Assembly (NCBI RefSeq): GCF_014805625.2
Contig: NW_023998414.1
Coordinates: 3,317,939 to 3,381,938, forward strand
Direction of reading: 5' to 3'
From: Glossina fuscipes
Lineage: Eukaryota > Arthropoda > Insecta > Diptera > Glossinidae
Length of the DNA stretch: 64,000 nt
This document shows, piece after piece, positions 51,025 through 61,179 of the stretch (the first letter of the stretch is position 1; every line of letters begins with the position of its first letter). The notes under the pieces are model-generated. The model made no database searches, was not told where the DNA came from, and saw nothing but the letters and a program-made list of their open reading frames with translations. A program made the translations under genes and the position numbers.

Positions 51025-51180
51025 TTACTAATATTATTATTAATTAAGCCCGAAAATAAATTCGAAGAGTAAAGTCTTAAAGCACTAGCATTTGGCTTGA
51101 TTGAGAAATTCACTGCACTCGAGATTTTAGCTCACGACAGTGAGGTTGTTAATCGAGATCCTTAACCTGCTCTTTTAAGA
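51025..51180 (-). mobile_element. tRNA-derived SINE copy 7, tail type A, inverted next to copy 6
   Basis: On the minus strand the order is GAGCAGGTTAAGGATCTCGATTAACAACCTCACTGTCGTGAG, the head with decayed A and B boxes (quoted motif spans 51128-51174; key words GCAGG, ATCTCGATTA, GTCGTGAG). Next comes AATGCTAGTGCTTTAAGACTT, then GAATTTATTTTCGGGCTTAAT and an AATAATAAT end at about 51025-51050. This matches the type A tail of copies 3 and 5. It lies tail to tail with copy 6, with almost no spacer. Confidence 0.7.
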
Positions 51181-51189
51181 AGCTTTGGC

Positions 51190-54100
51190 CTGCAACACGA
51201 ACACAAATACTGTAGAGTTTTCATGGCAATTACTTTCAGTTTACATGTGTACGTTTTTCTCAGCAACTGCAGACAGTGTGTCGTAACCGCTATGGTCCAG
51301 AATATGATGAAACTAAAGTTTGGTTACAACCGGTGTATATCTATATTGTCATAAGCCTCTCTGTTTATGTGACTTTTCAAAAATAAAAACGAAATAATTC
51401 TTTAACAGAAAATACAGATATCTGCATATTTCTAATTACACTGATTTATTTGGTTCAATGAGCTGTAAACTTATGCAAAAATAACAAAAACAATGTAGAA
51501 GAAAATGTTGAAGAGGCTGTTGTTAGCTAGACATCAAAGAGAAAAAGTCGGAAAATGTTGGAAATAAATTTCAAATGAAATTTATATGAAATATTTTTAT
51601 GAAAAAAGGAAACAAAATAAAAGAAGAAATTACAAAATTTTGCAATTGCTTTTCATTTCTTTATTTTTAATTAACTCCTAAGTATATGCTACAAAATTTT
51701 ACATGATGTTTTTTTTTTCTTTCTTTTTTTTTTTTTGTTACAATCGTGCAATATCGTTTGCATGCATTTTTGAAATGAATGAAATCCCAGTTGTATAAAT
51801 TTTAAACATCTTTTGTTATAATAATTGGGTACATTTTCGCTGCTTTGTTGTTTAAATTATTGGAGAAAAATATTATTATAAATTTTAATCCGCATATTAC
51901 ACATCGACAATAAAAGAAAAAATAAAATAATATAAGAAATGTTGTAGTGTTGCTTTCATTTTTTTCCTTCCATTACTCATTACTACATAACTACATTCAA
52001 CAAATTTTGCATGACCTTTACACTAGAAAAATTTGAATGAGTTTTTCATACAAAATAATTTCTTTCTCCATTTATAATAATTGAAAAAAAAAATTTCTAT
52101 TTCTTTCCCTTTTTTAGTTTGTTATTAAATAACTATTTAGGAAATTTCATTTTACATTTTAAATTTCTTCATCAATTTCGGTAATCTTAAGAATGACAGC
52201 AAAGAGTCAAATGAATGACTAATGACTGATTACAGTAATTTTATCATTTCTTTTAAGAGACAACCCAAAAATTTGATAATTTTATAGGCTTTCGTACGCA
52301 GCTTGCAACATTTTTATCATGTCTGATAAGCATTTATTCCCATTCGATTATTAATATTCACCGCAAACTACTGTAACGAACTGTTTAAGTTGGTTGCTTT
52401 AGCATTTATCCCTATTTATAGCAATTCGTTACGAATATTAGGCCCGATTAACGTAAACTGAGAGGCACTCAATTCCGTCAAATACGCGTCATGAAGTGAT
52501 TGTAGAGAATGGGCACAATACAAATTTTTGCTTAATCTTCACTTTATAATAATACAGTTTAACTTTAAAAACTATTGATAAAAGAACTCAATGTATGTGC
52601 CATATGTGTATATGTATGTAAGCAGTTTTGTTTACTAAAAACACGCAATAGTTGATTGGTATTTATGGACAGATTGTATCCTTTCAGAATTTTTTTCATA
52701 AACAAGAGCAGATCAGGAGGACAAAATCAAGTAAGATATTAGTTAATGTAACAGCCAAGTCTAAAAGTACATACGTGATAAGATGCACAGTGGTTTATGC
52801 TGCGAACAAGGCCGTTCGGAACTGTTTTTTTATTTTATCCATAGGTTGCACATGTTAAGACTGCATTTTTTTTTTTTTTTTGCTACATTTTAAATAAGTA
52901 TTCATAATCTTTGGCTTCGTGTGTGCCCACCCCTTTGATAAGACACGGTAAAGAAAGAAGATAATTTGTGTTGTGTGTTCAGAATAAGCCAAAACCGCCT
53001 GCGAACAGTTTAAAGAGCAGTTAAATTCGGCATCAGCGTCGCATAATTCGGATTTCGATCATCCGCTTTCAATCCAATGTGGCGCTGGTTAGTTCGAGGT
53101 AGACGCTGTGTTAGCTCAGAGGAACTAGGAAATAATAGAAGGAACTAGAGGAACTAGTCCGTCTCAGAATAAAAGTGCTTAGCTACCTGTTTCGCAGCTA
53201 GAGAGTTCCGAGGTCATCTAGAACGACCTGGGTTTGAACTAGTCACGGGTTATGCTCCTCTGGTACGGTGATTAGATCATCGTTAAAACTATAATACAGG
53301 ATTTCAATTTGGCCAAACAAAGCTTTTCATTTCACTTAATATTTTATCATATAAAAAACAAAGGGCATGGCGCAGACTCATAAAAGCTATGGAGGGCGCA
53401 TTGCAAGGATTGAACTTGGAAATAATCTCAACTTTAAATAATAAATGTGTTTTAAAACGTCCAAAACAAAAGTACCAAATTCCATATATCTTCTAATATC
53501 GAAGTCAGTTCGCTTCGACGTAGCCACAAATATCGATATGTATCACATAATCACTTAATATAAGTTTACTACCTCCAATACTTAATTATAATTGAAAGCT
53601 TGTGGTTTCACGCTTTATCTCCTTTGTCTTGAACTCAATGCTGCATATAAATGGCTCCAGATTACATTGAAGTAACTTTTACGATACTGCATTGCTTCAC
53701 AAGTATGACTCAGAGCGAATAGTTTACTTGTAAAAGTGTTTCTTCCATGAAACTGTTCGCATATATTGTTTTGGCGATCTTTTTTCACCTTACTTCTCGT
53801 AATAGAAATTCTCAAAAAAACGTTTTCAAAAAAAGAAAAAAAAAAAAACAGAAAACAGAAAACAAAAAACAGAAAACAGAAACCAGAAGAAATAAGTGTT
53901 CCCTTATAAATGCATTCGTATTGGTCATGCCGTGCGATGAAGCAATTGAGCTGAACACATGTAAAACTTTGCATGTGTGCATGCGTGTGCCTGCTTGTGC
54001 GTGTTATATGCTCGATTATGTAAATATAAAGCAAAATTCACTCATGCATTAATACTTTAAAAACGTCAGAGACAAACATGTGCATACAGCAGTATATTGA

Positions 54101-55580
54101 AAAGAAAGAACAAAACATTTGTCATATGGTATCGCATTACATGTAAGAGTGTTAAGTGTATTTGCGAGTAAACTTTCTATGGCGTGCTTTACTCCATTTA
54201 CTGGCTGTCTATGTCTGCTTGCTCTTACTGTTGCTGCTGCCACTGCTGCTGCTGCTGGTGGTGGTGGTACTGTAGCTGTTGCCTTTGCTATAATTTGTGA
54301 ACATCATGTCTGCCTAGGCAAACACGCACCGAAGAATTTTAAATGAAAAAGCCATAACACACATACACTTGCAAACAATTATACACCAACTCAAACACAT
54401 TAGAGCATAAAAATAATAATAAAAAAAATAAAAAATTAAAAAAAAAAAATTAAAAATAATATAACAAAACAAAAAATTATTTCATCTGTATAAAAGTAAA
54501 CGTTTTGCTTGTGGAAATGGAACATAATAATTTATTTGCTGGCATGCGTTTTATTGTGATTTCTATTTTTGCATATTTTGGTTGTTTAATATAAATAAAA
54601 TGGAAAAATAATTATGCATTTATGTAGTTCGGAACGTAGTTGTCAGGTGCTCAAATATATTCATCCGTTTATCGTTATGGAAACCAAAAAATGCTTATTT
54701 CAAGCGAATGATGATGTCACCGTATTTGATTGAAAATATTCTCTAACGCTATTCACACATTTTCCCTAACATTTCCGATAAAACACGAATACCCCGCCGC
54801 AAAGGATATCTGATCCTTTCAAGCTATCGCATGAAAGTCGCGGATATGGCTATAAGAACGGAAAAGCCTACTTGAAGCGACGACAAGTCATCGATTAAAA
54901 CCAGTCATCATCCACCAATCAATCATAGAAGATAAGCTCTGATGAAAATAGCCGAAGTAGTTTAATACATTTCAGTTTCGGATCCTTAATGTCGCCTGAG
55001 CGGCTTTTATCATTTTAGACCGAGTATTATCATATCACCGAAATATCGTAATATCCCGTCCTTGACATATTCGCTGTCATTTAGCTAAATCTCATCAAAC
55101 ACCTTTTATTGGTAGTGTTCCTTAATGATGATCTTGCTTGATTGGATCGTCATTATCAATCGTGCACCTAATCTAAATCATGGACATTTGAGCTTTGGTT
55201 ATCGTAACCTATATCATTGTTCATTACTCGTTGCGATTTAGCGGATCGGAAGAAGTCAAAGTTAAAGTTCGTTAATTTCAAAGAGACAAAATAACTTAAT
55301 ATTACTTAGCAAGGATGATATGATCTTGTTTGAACAGTTAATATAAAGCCCCTTGCACAAATTTTCTATTATACTACGGCAATTGCTCGGTTTAAAACCT
55401 ACTAGAGATCCCTAGATCCCTAGAGATCCCTGTGGTAAGATATAAGTGCGCTGTTTTAAAAAAACTGATTGCTTTCAACGATTCGTTATTGCAGCTACAC
55501 ATATATGCGTTGAAGGTAAGTTAACTAATTTAAATGCTAGTTTTTGGAAGATTATTTCTTTTCATTACCAACAAATGGAA
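51190..55580. other. Non-coding stretch, nothing firm
   Basis: AT-rich DNA with T runs (51709-51737, 52865-52881) and A-rich segments (53826-53850, 54420-54450). Small tandem units occur: GGAACTAGA near 53126-53158 and TAGAGATCCC near 55402-55431. A GGGTTTGAACTAG string near 53230 is B-box-like, but no A box or family tail accompanies it. Segment 54780-55440 is less AT-rich and may be an old element that I cannot classify. Confidence 0.45.
54231..54270. repeat. GCT/GGT triplet array
   Basis: TTGCTGCTGCCACTGCTGCT passes into TGGTGGTGGT units, open in all plus frames and giving poly-Ala/poly-Gly in the frame at 54119-54346. That frame has no other sign of being coding. Confidence 0.85.
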
Positions 55581-55584
55581 CATG

Positions 55585-56345
55585 TTTTTTTTTATTATTT
55601 ATTTATTCCACTTATATAAGGAACTCAACTAAAAATTTGACAGTCGAGTTCAATTGACTCTTAAAGTAAATCTTAAATTAATTAATATTAAAATTTAGTA
55701 TAAGTACAATAAAATAAATAAGAAGGAATAAAAAACAAATGAAAAAAGGAAAAATGCATGTACACAACTAGCATAGAGCCACACCCACAACCGATAGAGG
55801 ACCAAATTGCGAGTGAACCCCTAAGCCATCGCAAACTTGCATTAGCTTGGCAACCGATAATAGTTAACAACAATTAATTTTCAACTCATCGTGACATTTT
55901 AAGGTTAAGAGCTAGTTTGAGTATCACATAAGTAAATTGCGCGTATTAAGCAATGTTGCTTTAATAGACTTTAAAGAGTCCAATAATGGGAATAAGTGAT
56001 AGATATCATTTAGATTCTTGCACACAACTCTGAGCGGATTAAACAACTGATAATTATATTTACATTGACTAAGCTTAAGCAAGGTAAAGTGCCTAGAGAA
56101 GCGTTTGGGAACATTAAAGTTTATTTCGCCAAGTAATGCAGGCGAGTCCATTAGCACCATTTATTACTTTGATTACGAAGAAAACGCCAAGAATAAATCT
56201 ACGTATCTCGTGAGACGGTAAGGACAACAGAAGCAACCTATTTTCATAGGGGGGGGAAGAGAGGTAATCGGATCGCAACCCAAATTCCTAAGGGCAATTG
56301 AATCTATATAGCACGTACACGAAGGCTTCTTATGACTGACTCATT
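55585..56345 (-). mobile_element. 5'-truncated non-LTR retrotransposon with RT C-terminal fossil and poly(A) end
   Basis: On the minus strand IALRNLGCDPITSLP (about 56254-56298) is followed, after a slip in a C8 run, by PPYENRLLLLSLPSHEIRR and FILGVFFVIKVINGA in one frame (about 56150-56253). After one more slip comes MDSPALLGEINFNVPKRF, running on to KNLNDIYHLF (55924-56160). This is the segment after the polymerase core in Jockey-like non-LTR elements. Downstream lies about 330 bases of AT-rich 3' UTR ending AATAAATAAATAATAAAAAAAAA (plus 55585-55607), a typical LINE tail. The polymerase core and everything 5' are absent, which fits 5' truncation. Only two slips separate the blocks, so this copy is younger than the 16.7-kb one. 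Clade assignment is an inference. Confidence 0.8.
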
Positions 56346-56349
56346 ATAT

Positions 56350-56900
56350 CGGGATTCTTTGCCGCAAGAATAAATTTATATTCATGTAAAGGCAATTTTT
56401 TGTTTTTTTTTTTTTGAATATCTAGCTCTTCAAACCATTACATTGTAATTGAGTCTCAGTTACTGGATTAAGACAATTTTTATATTGATCTTACATTAAA
56501 GGCAGCAATATAGTTTACAGGTTGCAAGTTGCAAGTTTTTATCTATTTTAGTCATCTTTCCACTGAAGATCTATTTAGTCTTTCCATATATCATTTTGGA
56601 ATTCGAAGACTATTCAGATATAACTATGAAACCTTTACGATAATTACAATTATTTCAAAAGTAAACTTAAAGATACGTCATTCAAAGTATAGTCAGTCTA
56701 TCGCTAGCTGCAAATTTTTATCATCTTTCTAACAATTTGTAGTTTCGCGTTCAAAATATTGACCATCGTTTTTCGAAACATAACTTTTGTTCAATTAATT
56801 TTTAATTTCCTCATAATTGACGCAATCCTGCTAGCAGCACATATCAGCTGAGTACTTTCAAATTAGCCTTAACTTATTTTATCGTAGGCATTATCGGGCG
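56350..56900. other. Non-coding stretch between two element fossils
   Basis: AT-rich DNA. The frame 56529-56732 has no recognisable motif. It may contain unrecognised upstream parts of the hAT fossil that follows. Confidence 0.4.
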
Positions 56901-56904
56901 GCAA

Positions 56905-57125
56905 GATTGATAACGTTACAATGTCCACCGACTCACTGCACTCATTTTCAGAGCTTACGTGACGCTGCTCATTTGGAATTTAATTTTTGGATGCTTTCTA
57001 TGACAAGTAATACCCCATTGGATCATATTGAACATCTTCAAATATTTTCTTGTTCTTCGGAACGCTCTTTCACTAAATTGAAACCGTGAAGAACCTTTAA
57101 ACCATATGCGATTTGAAAGTTTAAT
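56905..57125 (+). pseudogene. hAT transposase C-terminal fossil
   Basis: The plus strand reads TDSLHSFSEL (about 56928-56958, one frame), then after intervening decay TSNTPLDHIEHLQIFSCSSE (57003-57062) and SERSFTKLK (57057-57083). After a further slip KNL.TICDLKV follows. SERSF.KLK..KN.LRS is the signature of the C-terminal dimerisation region of hAT transposases of the TTF-zinc-finger group, and a FSEL word normally lies upstream. The piece is about 70 codons against the several hundred of a full enzyme. It sits 250 bases left of the fold-back element, but their termini show no relation I can see. Confidence 0.68.
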
Positions 57126-57375
57126 AATAATAGATGAGTAATGTCTTCGATATACTTTTCGATTTGATGCAGGCAGCTCACGCTTACTTTCAAGCCGTAC
57201 AGCTTTTTTTTATCAAATATATATGTAAGTCAAACTTTAGCTTTCTGTCTCATTTCAAAAATAATCTTGTAAACCCTTATCTTTCGGTGATCGGTTCATC
57301 CTACCCTATTGTCAATTGCGACGATTCTTAATTTTATAAATTTGTTGCTTTAGTGTGTAGAACGACAAAAAAATA

Positions 57376-58093
57376 CTGAAGTGAAGTTAGCCCACCGTAG
57401 CTAGCCCACATTTTAGCGAAGACAAAAATGTGACTGAAGTGAAGTTAGCCCACCGTAGCTAGCCCACATTTTAGCAAAGACAAAAATGTGGACTATCTTC
57501 ACTCCTGAGTAACCACATTTTATGATCCGGGTCTTCGCTAACATGTCTTTGCTAAGTTACAATTTATTGCGAACTGAATAACAATAAAGTAAAATAAGTA
57601 TTAAAATTAAGTAATTTTAGCGAACGTGCACATATAAAACATACTAAGTCGCTAGTTACGAAAGCAAAACCAAAAATGCTTAGTTATTGGTAGTAAATCT
57701 CATGCAAAAGTACGTTACAAATACTGAAAGAATGCAATGTTAAAATCGTGTTATAACCATTTTTAGGTTACAGATTTTTGATATGTCTTAAAGGACACTA
57801 AAACCTATTAGAAAAACCTAACTTCATTGCCCTGTATAATTTCTAAGCATTTTTGGTTTTGCGTCCGTAATTAGCGATTTAGTATGTTTTATATGTGCAC
57901 GTTCGCTAAAATTACTTAATTTTAATACTTATTTTACTTTATTGTTATTCAGTTCGCAATAAATTGTAACTCAGCAAAGACATTTTTAGCGAACACCTGA
58001 ACCATAAAATGTGGTTACTCAGGAGTGAAGATAGTCCACATTTTTGTCTTCGCTAAAATGTCGGCTAGCTACAGTCGGCTAACTTCACTTCAG
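57376..58093. mobile_element. Fold-back (long inverted repeat) non-autonomous DNA element
   Basis: A 718-bp element with long inverted arms: left arm 57376-57683, right arm 57844-58093, with a 160-base centre. By eye the 250 aligned bases are about 94 percent identical. The outer ends are CTGAAGTGAAGTTAGCC and its complement, flanked on both sides by TA (57374-57375 and 58094-58095), compatible with a TA target duplication as in Tc1/mariner-type transposition. The left arm is 58 bases longer because its outermost 58 bp are tandemly duplicated (57376-57433 and 57434-57491). There is no open frame of note; it must be mobilised in trans. Class is an inference, since other superfamilies also use TA-containing sites. 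If transcribed, it would fold into a hairpin of about 250 bp. Confidence 0.9.
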
Positions 58094-58109
58094 TATATAA
58101 TTGGATTAA

Positions 58110-58960
58110 TTATGCCAACCTATAATTGAATTTTATGCTTACTGTTACTATATTTTGACTTTATTACGCATTTCACCGCCAATTTCATTACAAGTACGTT
58201 GAAGTACGTTTTCGTTGCTTTCTGATAGCGCTATGTGTCAGCTCGCTTCGCTGACCAAAAAAATGCTTTGCTTTCTCTATATTTTTCTTCTTAAATCTGC
58301 TTATAAGAGACCAATAATTTACTAATTCAATATAACTACACAAGTTTTATTTTATTAATATTCTGTTTCTCTTTAATTAAGTGTAAACGGAATTTTGAAA
58401 TGTGAAAGTTTAAATGTAAATATGTAAATGCTTATAACAATCTATTGTACTTTCATATCTTACTTAACATATCCGTTCGTAATAATTCTCGCAACTGTCA
58501 TGTAAACATACAAATCATATTATCCGTAGAAAGTGGCAGCCCTCAAGCAACACCAATCAAAATTGTTCCAGTCATTTGTTAATGAGTTACACTGGTTTCC
58601 ATTACACTATTACATTATTATTTTTGAAATAATTGCAAATGTATGAAATGCATCTGTTGATTAAACATTTTTGAAAAGGTTATGACACTTTTTCCCTTAT
58701 TGGAAATTGCCATTTGACGGTAAACGAGGTCTTGCGCATATCGACGATGACCAAAAAAAAAAAAAAGGACACTTACATCAGAAAACATTAAAAACTTCTA
58801 AAAATTTCTCCTTCGATAATCAAAAAAATGAAGTTGCAAGATATAGTTGATATCGCAAAAATATTAAAAAAATCCTCACTATTTTGTACTATTTTTTATG
58901 TGTAAAGAATTTGTTTTGTTTTTTTTTTTTATATTCTTTTTTAATAAATACCGTATATGT
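58110..58960. other. Non-coding stretch, nothing recognised
   Basis: AT-rich DNA between the fold-back element and mariner fossil D. The upstream half of the fossil may be hidden here (a CATATCGACGATGACC string at 58737-58752 is faintly like the HDN region), but it is interrupted by A-rich sequence. Confidence 0.4.
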
Positions 58961-58964
58961 ATTC

Positions 58965-59320
58965 GGTAATGAACGAAAAGATGAACGTGGCAAAATTGTA
59001 GCTGAATTCAATTTTGAATTGTTGCCCAATACCCGCTATTCTTCGAATCCAGCTGCTAGCGGACATTCTTAGTTTCCACGTCTCAAAGGGATGCATCCGA
59101 AAGAAAGAAAGATTTATATTAAATGATGATGAGATCGTTAAAGAAACTGCAGTATATTTTAAGAGCTTTGGCAAGTCCACCTCCTCCTAGCCATCAAAAT
59201 ATTAGAGAGGCGAACATTTTGACCGAAGTATATATTTGCAAAAAACTATTTTTCAATTGTCGATCGATTTTTTGTCTCCGCTCCGATACGCATAGAATGC
59301 AAGATAGAAGTCGCAGACAA
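58965..59320 (+). pseudogene. Mariner transposase fossil D, C-terminal part
   Basis: The plus strand reads AEFNFELLPNTRYSSNPAAS (about 59002-59061), matching the LPHPPYSPDLAPSD block with the catalytic Asp lost (Gly follows). Next is FPRLKGMHP (about 59072-59098), the FLFPKLK block. In another frame FILNDDEIVKETAVYFKSF (about 59110-59166) follows, matching the RF.S.EEV...T.AYF block, then GKS and a weak C-terminal end. The FPRLK and ETAVYF words point to a different mariner subfamily from fossils A and B. The first two catalytic regions are not recognisable, so this is only the last third of the enzyme, with several stops. Confidence 0.72.
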
Positions 59321-59329
59321 TAAAGACGA

Positions 59330-60450
59330 TAATGAAACTCTCCTGTTTCGCAAAAAAAAAAAAAAAAAAAAAATATTACGGCGAATATTGGCCGCGGTTA
59401 AAATTATTCATCTATTTTACTGATTATCCAGTATATCTCATGTAATATAAAATATTTAAAAGCGCATCAGTTCGAATACCACCACTTATTCATATTTTTT
59501 CCAAGTTTTCATCTGTTATTTGGTTTTGTTTTTACTAACGTTTTAATTAAACCGAAATAAGTTTTCACATTATAATGCAAACCAAAAATGCAAACAACCA
59601 TCAGCCGTTCACCATTTTATAGTGAACACACATAAAGAGGCCTTAGGCATGTGTGCATGTTATTCATTAATAATACAGTGATCAACTCACCGCCACGGTA
59701 TGCATATATGCACATATATGTGTACATTTATTATATGCATAAAGGTTTTCATTCTTTAATGCTTATACATACTATTCGAAGTGAATTCGTATTGGTTTTA
59801 TTTATCTGCGGAGTAAACGGTGACATGCATTCATATGCATCTGGATGTATTCGTGCATATTGTGCGAGTTCATGAACAGCATACAATTTTCCGCACATCA
59901 CCTCCGTTTATTCAGAGTAATTGTAAAAAATTCTCACAAAAAATTTGCTAAAAAGTTTATAATCATTTTAAGGTAACGCAGCTTAAATCTAATTTTTGTG
60001 ATGCATTTCACAGAGTCAGCCATAGATCGGAATCATTTTCAAAACTTTTTAAATAATAATAAATATTCTCTTCTTCTCTTTCGTATCTCGCCAACAACAA
60101 CCTTTCGACTATTCAAAGCTTTTGATTAAGTTTATCTATTAATTTGCGGCTTAAAAACTTCAGCTAACAAAGGGGTCAATAGGGGAATAAATTGACCGAT
60201 GAACCGAGGAACTTAGTTAAACAAACGGTTACAGGCCAAAGTCGGCATTAGTTTAAGAAAAGCGTACATAGAAGATATTTACAAATTTACATTTTGAGAC
60301 AATTACCATTAAGCACACGTCGAGTCGTTCACCATGATACAACCTTGAGTTCACTAGACCAACTATTTCTGATTATTGACCTTTCGAACATTCAAAATTA
60401 CAAAAATCAAAGTTTCTAGATTGAAGTTTACCGTTTCTACAAGTTCTGCA
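59330..60450. other. Non-coding stretch, nothing recognised
   Basis: An A run at 59352-59373 and ordinary AT-rich DNA. No gene or element was recognised. Confidence 0.5.
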
Positions 60451-60454
60451 AATT

Positions 60455-61060
60455 CCTAGTATTGCTATCGCGCTTGCTATTGCCACTGCTATTGTCATAT
60501 TATTGCTATTGCCATGTTATTGCTATTTCCCAAGCAATTACAATGGCTACCGTTATTGGAAATATTGGTGCTAGGGTTTTATTTATCAGTATAGCTCCAA
60601 CTTTACCTGTAAATCTCCTGGCACTGTTGTTGCGACTAATGTCAATTCATGCAGCTCTTGCTATTACACTTGCTATTGCTATTACAATAGCCGTTGCTGT
60701 TGGAAAGCTATCGCTATTGCTATGACTATTGCGTTACTATTCCTGTTGCTACTAAATGCCTATACCTATTGCATTAGTATGGCTAGTGCTATTGCCATTG
60801 CTATTACTACAGTCACGTTTATAGTTATTGCTATAACTGCAAATGTAGCTATGATTCTCGATACCGCTCTTGTTCGCAGTGATGCGCACTCTTCCAGTTA
60901 CTCTTTCACTTGCCTGTACTATGGTTACGCGACTGATATTAGCACAGCAACTGATATTAGTATTGCTATTATAATTGGTATTTCTATTACTTTTGTGTCT
61001 TCTATTCCCAATGTTATTACTAGTGCTGTTATTGATGCAGTTACTATTGCATTCGTCAAA
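60455..61060 (+). repeat. Degenerate TTGCTA hexamer minisatellite
   Basis: About 600 bases are built from imperfect ATTGCT/TATTGC units (for example 60460-60540, 60655-60740, 60785-60840, 60940-61050). The period-6 structure keeps frames open, giving two adjacent Ala/Ile/Val/Leu-rich frames (60462-60725 and 60722-61099) that resemble membrane proteins. The hydrophobicity comes from the repeat; I do not call a gene. Confidence 0.8.
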
Positions 61061-61137
61061 TTCTTCAAATATGCTTTTAATTTATTCATCAGTAACTGAA
61101 CTATGCCTGCGTTAGACCCTCGAAACCAAACACTTGA

Positions 61138-61140
<3 letters not shown>

Positions 61141-61170
<30 letters not shown>
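61141..61170. repeat. (CA)15 microsatellite
   Basis: Fifteen uninterrupted CA units directly downstream of the TTGCTA minisatellite. Confidence 0.95.
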
Positions 61171-61174
<4 letters not shown>

Positions 61175-61179
61175 GAGAA

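Noticed and set aside
53190..53290. Possible tRNA gene or SINE head (GGGTTTGAACTAG)
   Set aside because: A B-box-like string alone. No A box at the right distance, no cloverleaf could be drawn, and none of the SINE tails follows.
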